10,907 bases of DNA, taken from contig CAKZZD010000042.1 of NCBI GenBank assembly GCA_937886715.1, positions 1 to 10,907 on the forward strand, given 5' to 3'. The translations under genes and the position numbers were made by a program. The notes beneath the pieces are model-generated. The model did no database searches and was not told where the DNA came from. It saw nothing but the letters and a program-made list of their open reading frames with translations. Origin of the DNA: an uncultured Bacteroidales bacterium. Its GTDB lineage: Bacteria > Bacteroidota > Bacteroidia > Bacteroidales > P3. Below, one piece after another: positions 1 through 6,312 of the stretch (position 1 is the first letter of the stretch; each line of letters starts with the position of its first letter).

Positions 1-2
1 TG

Positions 3-449
3 GTATTGTCGCAGGCCGACGACAGCCCGATGCGCTACTTCAGCATGTCTACCCAAATCAACAAGGAAAAGAAGCACTACTACCGCATTCTGGAGCAGAC
101 ACAGCGTGGCGACGGCGACATCAGCGAGTGGGTGCTCTGGTGGCTGGATTGCCTGGAACATGCCATTGACACATCCGAGACGAAGCTTTCCACCGTGCTC
201 CGCAAAGCCATCTTTTGGCAGCAGCACAGCGATATCGTCTTCAACGAGCGCCAGCGCACGATGCTCAACCGATACCTCGACGGCTACGAGGGCAAGTTCA
301 CCGCAAAGAACTATGCCCAGCTCTCTGAGGTCTCGCCCGACACCGCCCTGCGCGACATCCGCGACCTTGTCGCCCGGGGCCTCCTGAGCCCCCTCGAAGG
401 CATGCAACGCAATGTCGAATATGAAATAATAATAGAGAGCAACAAATAG
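3..449 (+). CDS. Fic family protein, C-terminal part (5' end outside window)
   Basis: The reading frame is open from the window edge, so the true start lies upstream. The visible 149 codons match the region after the Fic catalytic domain in the common Bacteroidota Fic proteins with an N-terminal DUF4172 domain: a YFSMSTQI stretch, a helical segment with WVLWWLDCLEHAI, the RQRTMLNRYLDGYEGKFT segment, and a small winged-helix-like end (DTALRDIRDLVARGLL). The catalytic HPFxxGNGR motif is not in the window, so activity cannot be judged. Fic proteins usually transfer AMP from ATP to hydroxyl side chains of target proteins, and many are toxins or regulators. The stop codon is followed within 11 bases by the promoter module of the next gene. 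No terminator is visible after it. The family call is fairly secure; the target is unknown. Confidence 0.8.
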   Translation, partial: VLSQADDSPMRYFSMSTQINKEKKHYYRILEQTQRGDGDISEWVLWWLDCLEHAIDTSETKLSTVLRKAIFWQQHSDIVFNERQRTMLNRYLDGYEGKFTAKNYAQLSEVSPDTALRDIRDLVARGLLSPLEGMQRNVEYEIIIESNK

Positions 450-459
450 TATCGCCCCA

Positions 460-494
460 CGCAAATAGATTGCATCTGGCGGTTGTACTTTTGC
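460..494 (+). promoter_or_regulatory. Promoter module P1 before the 227-aa gene
   Basis: A -7 box of the Bacteroidota type, TACTTTTGC, lies at 486-494. Upstream at 461-473 is the inverted repeat GCAA-ATAGA-TTGC, in the place normally held by the TTTG -33 element. The G of GCAA is exactly 25 bases before the T of TACTTTTGC, as in the copies at 1215 and 3933. The start codon lies 44 bases after the -7 box, with an A-rich leader between. The -7 box is seen directly; its use as a promoter is inferred. Confidence 0.65.
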
Positions 495-538
495 AAACGA
501 AAAAAATAACAAATTGAAATCAATTTAATCAAACACAA

Positions 539-1222
539 ATGTCACTATATTTAAGCTACAATCCCAAGAAAGGTCTTATCAAATCCGAAAATGGAATACT
601 ATACGGTAACTACATCAAAGAACATGATGAAAAAGGATGGGAAACTCCACTTCATGAACAATCAATTGATATACCAAGCCAAAATGTAAAGATTGTTGTT
701 AGGACCAATCTTCACTATGGATTAAAATCATATATGAATGCCACAATCACAATGCACGACAAAGTAGTCCTTAATTTTACAGACACAAATCTTTGCCATT
801 CGATTAAGTTCGTTCATGCAGAACCCGGAAATTGGGATGCCCTGTTTGATAGTATTATCAATTTGTACAATTCCATATATAATAGCGGAGCCCTTATTTC
901 GAACTATTTCAACAACATAGATAATAAATTAAAAAACATTTCTTCTAAGCCTCCTTTTGATTTAGTCATCATTACCGACCGTCTTGCAGAAATATCAGAT
1001 GAGATATCTAAATCAATATATAATGATAGTAATATCCTAAATAATCGAATGAAAAGTGCGAGCAGATTATTATTATTAAATCTGAGTAAAGGTTTTCAAC
1101 AAAAAATAATAACAGAAGGTGAAAGAAACAAAATCGAAACTAATTTACAACACATATTAAAACATTTTTCCGACCGTGATGAATTATATGAAATATTGAC
1201 CGGATATTATCCTCGCAAATAG
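539..1222 (+). CDS. Hypothetical protein, 227 aa, unknown family
   Basis: I do not recognise this protein. ATG at 539 is the first start after promoter P1 and follows an A/T-rich leader. There is no signal peptide and no transmembrane segment, so it is probably cytoplasmic. The N-terminal ~105 residues look like alternating beta strands (for example VKIVVRTNL, ATITMHDKVVLNF). The rest looks helical, with Asn/Ile/Ser-rich helices and a basic end (GYYPRK). The DNA is much richer in A/T than the flanking Fic and helicase genes, as are the two genes downstream, which suggests a shared horizontal origin. Its last codons, CGC AAA TAG, form the left edge of the next promoter module, so it is packed directly against the ATPase operon. 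It has its own promoter and could be an accessory, regulator or antitoxin-like member of that system, or an independent gene. No function is assigned. Confidence 0.8.
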   Translation: MSLYLSYNPKKGLIKSENGILYGNYIKEHDEKGWETPLHEQSIDIPSQNVKIVVRTNLHYGLKSYMNATITMHDKVVLNFTDTNLCHSIKFVHAEPGNWDALFDSIINLYNSIYNSGALISNYFNNIDNKLKNISSKPPFDLVIITDRLAEISDEISKSIYNDSNILNNRMKSASRLLLLNLSKGFQQKIITEGERNKIETNLQHILKHFSDRDELYEILTGYYPRK

Positions 1223-1248
1223 ATTGCATACAATAGATGTACTTTTGC
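1214..1248 (+). promoter_or_regulatory. Promoter module P2 before the ATPase operon
   Basis: The inverted repeat GCAA-ATAGA-TTGC (1215-1227) is followed, at the same 25-base offset as in P1, by TACTTTTGC (1240-1248). P1 and P2 share a 16-base identical block (CGCAAATAGATTGCAT) and a 13-base identical block (TGTACTTTTGCAA), separated by 10 bases that differ. The TAG of the upstream stop codon lies inside the repeat. The ATPase ATG at 1278 is 29 bases past the -7 box. Confidence 0.65.
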
Positions 1249-1277
1249 AACCGAAACTAAAAAAAAGAACAGACAAT

Positions 1278-2891
1278 ATGGACAAAACAAACAAGAACCC
1301 AATTTTTAGTATTAAGAACTTCCGTTCCTTCGGCGAGGATGGTGCCGATTTTGAACTGGCACCCATCACAGTGCTGACCGGCTGTAATAGTGCCGGGAAA
1401 AGTTCGCTGGTGAAAGCACTACTACTTTTATCAAGGCAATTGAATGATTCTTTTTACACAAAAGAGATACAAACACGCTTGCCCTCTACTAGTCTTAATG
1501 TATCATCCAGTGACTTATCTCTTGGAAAATTTGACAAAGTCCTCAACACAGACGCAAGCAATAGGTCCATAGAGTTTTCCTATGTAATATGGTCTGTTTT
1601 TCTCCAAGAGATGGTAAAAGTGAAACGAGTGTTTCGAGCAAAAAACAATGATCCCCTTAACAATGGAGAATTAGTATTTTTTTCAATTGAAAAGACAGAT
1701 GGTACAATGATTTTTCAATACAAGGGGCAATATGATAACTCCAACGGAATAATATACTATGATTCTATTGACAAAAACTTAAATAATTTTATTTTGGAAA
1801 ATGAATACGACCAAGTTTCGTCTTTATTGACATTACTCAAAGAGATAAAAGCATTCGAATCTGACGAAGAAAAAGAACAAATAAAGAAATTAGAAAAAGA
1901 AAAAAAGGAGCTTGAGGAGCAGATTTCCACAAAAACAAAAGGAAGTTATAGTAAACAAGTATTTGAAAAATGGAATGAAGTCCAGAAAAAAAGACATGAA
2001 AAAGAAGAACTGATTTTACTTAAATTCAGAGAGCACCCAGGCATAGAAAACTATAAGAGAAAAATAGAAGCAGACGAGTCTGAAAGAGATAAGGAACTCT
2101 TTTTTTCATTTGTCAATAACGAGGTCATCCATCCAGATTTCATCTATAGTATTCAATATTTAGGCTCTTCTACCGCAAGCGTAGAGCGCCTATATCTTAT
2201 TGATAAAAGCAATAATAAAAATAACAATATGAGCATTGCCTTGCAGAGACAAATTGAACGTCACATTGCAGACAAAGACTCTTTAAATATGGGTGTTATT
2301 AGCATAAATTATGCAGGAGATTTCTTAAATAAATGGATTCAAAAATTTGGTATTGGCGATGGAATCGTTGTGGAAGGCACAGACCAAGGACTTGGAATCA
2401 TGGTCTTTTTAAGAAAAGATAATGAAAAACGACTTTTAGCAGATGAAGGATATGGAATCACACAATTGACGCTGTTACTTCTTCGTATAGATAATTTTAT
2501 TCCAAGCACACCTGACGAATACCAAACGTATAATCCACGATATTTCTTCGTGGAGGAGCCCGAGATACATCTTCATCCCAAATACCAATCCCTACTGGCG
2601 GAGATGTTTGTCGAGGCATACCAGAAATACAACATCCACTTCATCATCGAAACCCACAGTGAATACCTTATCCGAAAACTCCAGGTAATGGTGGCTGACA
2701 AGGAGAATGCCCTAACCTCAAACGATGTATCCCTCAACTATGTTGAGAAGAACGAAGAGGGCGTTTCGCATAACCGCCAAATAAAGATCTTAGAAGATGG
2801 ACGATTAAGTGAGCCTTTTGGGTCGGGATTCTATGACGAAGCGGACACATTGGCAATGGAACTCATGAAATATAAAGCTCGGAAGAAATGA
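1278..2891 (+). CDS. OLD/ABC-type AAA family ATPase (DUF3696-like), 537 aa
   Basis: This is a cytoplasmic ATPase of the SMC/Rad50-like group (AAA_15/AAA_21). From the ATG at 1278, residues 10-20 carry the typical opening IKNFRSFGE. Walker A is GCNSAGKSS at 35-43. Charged coiled-coil helices rich in Glu and Lys run from about 195 to 265. A signature-like segment DEGYGITQLTLLLL lies at 389-402, Walker B FVEEPEIHLHP at about 424-434, and the switch-histidine segment IIETHSEYL at 456-464. The C-terminal LEDGRLSEPFGSGFYDEAD resembles DUF3696 ends. A longer in-frame reading from TTG at 1224 was rejected because it begins inside promoter P2. No TOPRIM domain follows the ATPase, so this is not a classic OLD nuclease; any effector is likely the translationally coupled next gene. 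Such ATPases commonly act as sensors or motors in anti-phage defence. All nucleotide-binding motifs look intact. Confidence 0.88.
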   Translation: MDKTNKNPIFSIKNFRSFGEDGADFELAPITVLTGCNSAGKSSLVKALLLLSRQLNDSFYTKEIQTRLPSTSLNVSSSDLSLGKFDKVLNTDASNRSIEFSYVIWSVFLQEMVKVKRVFRAKNNDPLNNGELVFFSIEKTDGTMIFQYKGQYDNSNGIIYYDSIDKNLNNFILENEYDQVSSLLTLLKEIKAFESDEEKEQIKKLEKEKKELEEQISTKTKGSYSKQVFEKWNEVQKKRHEKEELILLKFREHPGIENYKRKIEADESERDKELFFSFVNNEVIHPDFIYSIQYLGSSTASVERLYLIDKSNNKNNNMSIALQRQIERHIADKDSLNMGVISINYAGDFLNKWIQKFGIGDGIVVEGTDQGLGIMVFLRKDNEKRLLADEGYGITQLTLLLLRIDNFIPSTPDEYQTYNPRYFFVEEPEIHLHPKYQSLLAEMFVEAYQKYNIHFIIETHSEYLIRKLQVMVADKENALTSNDVSLNYVEKNEEGVSHNRQIKILEDGRLSEPFGSGFYDEADTLAMELMKYKARKK

Positions 2892-3856
2892 AGGGGGATG
2901 TAATATACCTACAGGCTTCCTTTTGGAAGAAATTACGAGATGATACTTCCATTGCTGGACTTGGTTGTTTACTAAACGTATATCAAGCAATATCTGAAGC
3001 CGAATTACGAACAGATATTAGCGACGAAGATTGGAATACAGACCCGTATTTGATTCTGCTATGGAAAAGATACCTTTCAGGATTATCAAATATTGACTTA
3101 TACGAGAGCGTAGAAATTGACACACCAATAGAAGACACTGAAGACTTGTGTGCCATCTATCTAACTGATGATAGCGAAACATCATGCTATGAACTGGGAA
3201 ATAAATATGGTATAAAAGTCATCAACAGTATTGATTTACCTAAAAAGGAGTATTTATTTAAAGGTGACGGTTTTTCATTAACTAGAAAAACTCAATACGA
3301 AGATCGTTTCGCTCAATTCAAAACGACAATATCTCATCCATGCAATGCAGCTATTTTAATTGACCCCTATATTCTTTGCAAGCCAATAAACATTGAAAAC
3401 AACTTACCTTATCTACTTGATGCAATCTTACCATCAAAAAGGTTATCTATTCCATTTCACTTCACCATATACAGTATGACAGATGAACGTGGCATCACAA
3501 ACAACATTGAATCTGTTTTCAATAAGGTATCAGGATTGTTTGCCGCTATTAGAAAAGATCTAAAATATTGTTTGACAATTTGTGCAATCAGCAGAAAAGG
3601 AGACTTCCATCGGAGAATGATCATCACAAACAACATCTTGTTTGATGCACCTGATGGCTTTACCGTTTTTAACGAAAGTGGCTTTGCGGACAAAAATGCG
3701 AAATACGACATTGTCTACCCACGACTTATTAGAGACAGCAGACAAGACCTAAGTGAATATTATCGATGGATACAAATATCCTATAGAAACCTTCACCAAA
3801 ACTATAATACTGTATGGGGACTAAAAGAAAATCGTTTGTTTGACCTATTAGCATAA
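2888..3856 (+). CDS. Unknown 322-aa partner of the ATPase, possible effector
   Basis: The start overlaps the ATPase stop in an ATGA, which implies translational coupling and a shared function. I do not recognise the family with confidence. There is no signal peptide or membrane segment. Residues 153-162 form a hydrophobic strand ending in an acidic turn (AAILIDPYIL), and 188-195 form another strand. A conserved-looking block, FHRRMIITNN followed by DGFTVF (240-261), resembles the H-x-R/G-x-x-x-F pattern of phospholipase-D-like folds such as the C-terminal domain of MIT proteins. That comparison is from memory and weak. The N-terminal 115 residues are a separate alpha/beta segment (CAIYLTDDSETSCYELGN, then GIKVINS) that could be PIN-like or simply novel. 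No HNH, TOPRIM, TIR or PD-(D/E)xK motif is obvious. The DNA is A/T-rich like its partner, and a strong terminator follows 21 bases after the stop. Effector status is inference from position. Confidence 0.78.
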   Translation: MKGDVIYLQASFWKKLRDDTSIAGLGCLLNVYQAISEAELRTDISDEDWNTDPYLILLWKRYLSGLSNIDLYESVEIDTPIEDTEDLCAIYLTDDSETSCYELGNKYGIKVINSIDLPKKEYLFKGDGFSLTRKTQYEDRFAQFKTTISHPCNAAILIDPYILCKPINIENNLPYLLDAILPSKRLSIPFHFTIYSMTDERGITNNIESVFNKVSGLFAAIRKDLKYCLTICAISRKGDFHRRMIITNNILFDAPDGFTVFNESGFADKNAKYDIVYPRLIRDSRQDLSEYYRWIQISYRNLHQNYNTVWGLKENRLFDLLA

Positions 3857-3877
3857 TCTCTTCAAATTAAATAAATT

Positions 3878-3921
3878 ACAAACGGATGGTAGCAATGCAC
3901 CATCCGTTTGTTTGTTTTTTT
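3878..3921 (+). terminator. Rho-independent terminator after the ATPase operon
   Basis: A perfect 13-bp stem, ACAAACGGATGGT (3878-3890) and ACCATCCGTTTGT (3899-3911), encloses an 8-base loop and is followed by a T-rich run with one G (3911-3921). This ends the ATPase/partner transcript and separates it from the helicase gene. The left arm is A-rich at its base, so weaker activity on the opposite strand is possible, but no convergent gene is present. Confidence 0.92.
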
Positions 3922-3931
3922 AGACATCCGA

Positions 3932-3966
3932 CGCAGATAGACTGCGCCACCCAATAGTACTTTTGC
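3932..3966 (+). promoter_or_regulatory. Promoter module P3 before the helicase
   Basis: This is the same layout as P1 and P2: inverted repeat GCAG-ATAGA-CTGC (3933-3945), then TACTTTTGC (3958-3966), 25 bases from first G to first T. Both arms differ from P1/P2 by compensating changes (GCAA/TTGC becomes GCAG/CTGC), so pairing is preserved, and the arms extend to CGCAG/CTGCG. The central ATAGA is unchanged. A small CTCG-TAAA-CGAG hairpin (3968-3979) falls in the short leader before the ATG at 3998. Confidence 0.65.
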
Positions 3967-3997
3967 ACTCGTAAACGAGAACAAAAGACACTACCAG

Positions 3998-5869
3998 ATG
4001 TGCAACTTTCAACTTGACAAGGACAACCTCGAGCAGCAGTTGGCGTTCGAGATGATTGAGAAGACCAACACCAGCCTCTTCATCACCGGCAAGGCGGGGA
4101 CGGGCAAGACGACATTCATCAAGAACATACAGGAGAAGATAGACAAGAACTTCCTGGTGTTAGCACCAACGGGCATTGCGGCGCTGAACGTGGGCGGACA
4201 GACGATGCACTCGTTCTTCGGCTTCCCCTTTGAGGCCATGGGGCCAAGTCTGGACCTGCGCGAGATCAAGACGTCGCTCGAAAAAATCAACACCCTCAAC
4301 CATATCGACACCATCATCGTGGACGAGGCGTCGATGGTGCGGGCCGACCTTGTGGACGCGATGGACCGTGTGCTGCGCTCGCTCGGCAGGACACACCTGC
4401 CCTTCGGCGGCAAACAGATGCTCTTCGTCGGCGACCTGTTCCAGCTGCCGCCGGTGGTGAAGGAAGGCAGCGCCGACGCCGAGTTGCTACACGCCCTCTA
4501 TGGTGCCGGCATGCCGTACTTCTACAAGGCCCACGTGCTGAAACGGATGAACCTACCTAAGATTGAGTTCCAAAAGGTATACCGCCAGCAGGACGAGGAG
4601 TTTCTCGGCATACTGGACCGCATGCGTATGGGCGAGAACACCATGCAAGACCTTTCCGTCATCAATCGGCAGGTGAGCAAGGACGACCGCGTGGGCGACT
4701 TTTCCGTCATCCTGGCAGCCTACAACAGCTCGGCCGAGAGCATCAACATCATGCGATTGGAGGAGTTGGAGACCGAAGAGTTCTGCTACGAGGGCGTCAT
4801 CGAGGGTAAGTTCAAGTCCTCGGACACACCTGCACCGGTGAAGCTCAACCTGAAGGAGGGCGCACAGGTCATCTTCTGCCGCAACGACTTCCCACGCCAG
4901 GTGGTGAATGGCACCATCGCCAAGGTGAAGGACCTGAAGGAGGACAAAATAACGGTGGAGCTGGCGAACGGCCGCGAGGTGGTCGTGGAGCAGACGGTGT
5001 GGGAGAGCCGCGAGAGCGAATACAACGAAGCCACCGGCAAGGTGGAGTCTGTGGTGGTGGGCACCTTCACGCAATATCCCTTGAAATTGGCGTGGGCCAT
5101 CACCATCCACAAGTCGCAGGGCATGACCTTCGACCGCATGCACCTCGACCTATCGCGAGGGGTCTTCGCCGCTGGGCAGGCCTACGTGGCCATCAGCCGC
5201 ATGCGCTCGCTCGAAGGACTGACAGTGAGCCATCCGCTACGACCCGACCACATACGCCTGGATTCCGAGGTGAAAGCTTTCGCCAACTCGTTCAACGACC
5301 TGATGCTCATCAACCATGAGTTGGAACTGGGCAAGCAGTTCACCTCCTGTTACCAGAAGCACGACTACGACGGCGCCGCCAAAGTATGCCTCGCCGACGC
5401 CATAGAGCGAATGAAGCATGGCGACTACCGTAACGCCGCCCTGATGATGAAACGGATGTTCGACGTGATGTTCAACGACGAATGCCTGATGGGGGCCACC
5501 GAAGGTATAGCCTTGCTGAAAGACTGCAGCATGACCTGCAACTTCATCAACGCCGTACTCTGCCTGTACAGCGGCCGCTACGACGAAGCCATCGGCTACG
5601 CCGACCTGGTGCTGAGTCGTAGGGCATGTCTGGAAGCTATGTTCGTCAAGGGCCGTGCGTTGTACCGCCTGGAGCGATACGAGGAGGCAATGGAAATGCA
5701 CGAACAGATTGTGACTACGTCGAAGAAAGGCGACGAGAAGGTGGCCATCGACAAGAAGGAATACCTCTTCGAAGCGCAGCTGAACAAAGCTCTAGGCCGT
5801 CCCAACTTCAAAACCTGCAAACGGCTGCTGCGCATGTGCCCGGAACTGCGGAAAAGAAAAACCAAATAA
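3998..5869 (+). CDS. PIF1-like SF1B DNA helicase with helical (TPR-like) C-terminal extension
   Basis: This ATP-dependent 5'-to-3' type DNA helicase has the full SF1B motif set: Walker A GKAGTGKTT (31-39), motif Ia LAPTGIAALNVGGQTMHSF (55-73), Walker B IIVDEASMV (106-114), motif III FVGDLFQLPPV (143-153), the VYRQQD motif (194-199), and the UvrD_C_2 end with ITIHKSQGMTFDR (368-380) and QAYVAISRMRSLEGL (394-408). After about residue 430 comes an extra ~190 residues, mostly helical. It contains TPR-like pairs (AVLCLYSGRYDEAIGYADLVL, then FVKGRALYRLERYEEAMEMHEQI, about 519-571) and a basic tail. PIF1 relatives unwind DNA at forks and structured DNA; the extension may bind a partner protein. Codon use is G/C-richer than the island upstream. 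The ATG at 3998 fits promoter P3, 31 bases after the -7 box. All catalytic motifs look intact. The partner and exact role are unknown. Confidence 0.92.
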   Translation: MCNFQLDKDNLEQQLAFEMIEKTNTSLFITGKAGTGKTTFIKNIQEKIDKNFLVLAPTGIAALNVGGQTMHSFFGFPFEAMGPSLDLREIKTSLEKINTLNHIDTIIVDEASMVRADLVDAMDRVLRSLGRTHLPFGGKQMLFVGDLFQLPPVVKEGSADAELLHALYGAGMPYFYKAHVLKRMNLPKIEFQKVYRQQDEEFLGILDRMRMGENTMQDLSVINRQVSKDDRVGDFSVILAAYNSSAESINIMRLEELETEEFCYEGVIEGKFKSSDTPAPVKLNLKEGAQVIFCRNDFPRQVVNGTIAKVKDLKEDKITVELANGREVVVEQTVWESRESEYNEATGKVESVVVGTFTQYPLKLAWAITIHKSQGMTFDRMHLDLSRGVFAAGQAYVAISRMRSLEGLTVSHPLRPDHIRLDSEVKAFANSFNDLMLINHELELGKQFTSCYQKHDYDGAAKVCLADAIERMKHGDYRNAALMMKRMFDVMFNDECLMGATEGIALLKDCSMTCNFINAVLCLYSGRYDEAIGYADLVLSRRACLEAMFVKGRALYRLERYEEAMEMHEQIVTTSKKGDEKVAIDKKEYLFEAQLNKALGRPNFKTCKRLLRMCPELRKRKTK

Positions 5870-5926
5870 GGCATGCCCCATGTCGACATATCAAGAGATA
5901 AAAAACAACACAAAAGAATCAACAAA

Positions 5927-6121
5927 ATGGAGACGTTAGTTTTACTGGCAATTGCGGTTGGCCTTGCCTACGGAGTGGGCTGCATGGGCCGCAAACGTAG
6001 AATCGGATTCGGAATGGCATTCGTCATCTCGCTCTTCAATGTGGTCATTGGGCTGATAGCGGTGCTATGCTCGAAGAAACTTGACGATGTTGAACCAATT
6101 GACAAGGAGGAAAGATTATGA
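5927..6121 (+). CDS. Small two-helix membrane protein, 64 aa
   Basis: Two hydrophobic segments (residues 2-17 and about 28-46) flank a short basic loop (GRKRR), and the protein ends in an acidic tail (DDVEPIDKEERL). The arrangement resembles the small membrane proteins annotated as superinfection-immunity-like or DUF family, whose role is mostly unknown. I chose ATG at 5927 because it puts the first membrane helix at the N-terminus. An in-frame ATG at 5873 would add 18 mostly polar residues and starts only 3 bases after the helicase stop. Its stop overlaps the next start (ATGA), so the two tiny proteins are probably made together. No promoter was found in the 57-base gap, so it may be read through from the helicase. 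Confidence 0.6.
   Translation: METLVLLAIAVGLAYGVGCMGRKRRIGFGMAFVISLFNVVIGLIAVLCSKKLDDVEPIDKEERL
6104..6110 (+). promoter_or_regulatory. Strong Shine-Dalgarno site for the 48-aa ORF
   Basis: AAGGAGG lies 7 bases before the ATG at 6118, inside the coding sequence of the upstream membrane protein. Most Bacteroidota genes lack such a site. A near-perfect one here supports the reality of the tiny downstream gene. Confidence 0.7.
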
Positions 6122-6264
6122 AAAAAGCTGGATGGATATGTGTCGCTATAGGCGGGATCGCGTTTCTTGGTGCTGCCCTTGCTGGGCACGGCGTGTTTGG
6201 CCCCGTCTTCTGGATGGGACTCGGCATTGCATTCTTGTATTTCGCAAAGCATAAAAACAGATAG
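6118..6264 (+). CDS. Tiny membrane protein, 48 aa
   Basis: The short ORF begins MKKAGWICVAIGG and ends FAKHKNR. It has two Gly/Ala-rich hydrophobic stretches (about 5-23 and 27-42), with lysines at the start and a basic tail, consistent with an inner-membrane hairpin. The ATG overlaps the stop of the 64-aa membrane protein and is served by the AAGGAGG site at 6104-6110. It may form a complex with its neighbour. I know no family for it. It is too short for most gene callers, and its support is the ribosome site, the overlap and its composition. Confidence 0.62.
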   Translation: MKKAGWICVAIGGIAFLGAALAGHGVFGPVFWMGLGIAFLYFAKHKNR

Positions 6265-6312
6265 AAATATCGGCAAAAACATCTTTTCATACCACTTATA
6301 AATGAAGCGTAA

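Noticed and set aside
1224..1277. Upstream TTG start adding 18 residues to the ATPase
   Set aside because: The codons lie inside promoter P2, upstream of the transcription start; the ATG at 1278 places the family's usual N-terminus correctly.
1278..3856. Direct assignment of the ATPase pair to Septu or Gabija
   Set aside because: The partner lacks visible HNH (Septu PtuB) or UvrD-helicase (GajB) motifs, and the ATPase lacks the TOPRIM domain of GajA.
460..3966. The three GCAR-ATAGA-YTGC repeats as a CRISPR-like or transposon repeat
   Set aside because: Spacing is irregular and gene-sized, each copy sits before a start codon with a -7 box, and no cas or transposase gene is present.
4553..5143. 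Antisense open frame of 196 codons opposite the helicase
   Set aside because: The helicase motifs on the + strand are unmistakable; the antisense product is His/Leu/Val-rich with no domain.
5873..5926. Upstream ATG adding 18 residues to the 64-aa membrane protein
   Set aside because: It would put a polar stretch before the first membrane helix; the ATG at 5927 gives a normal small membrane protein. Not fully excluded.
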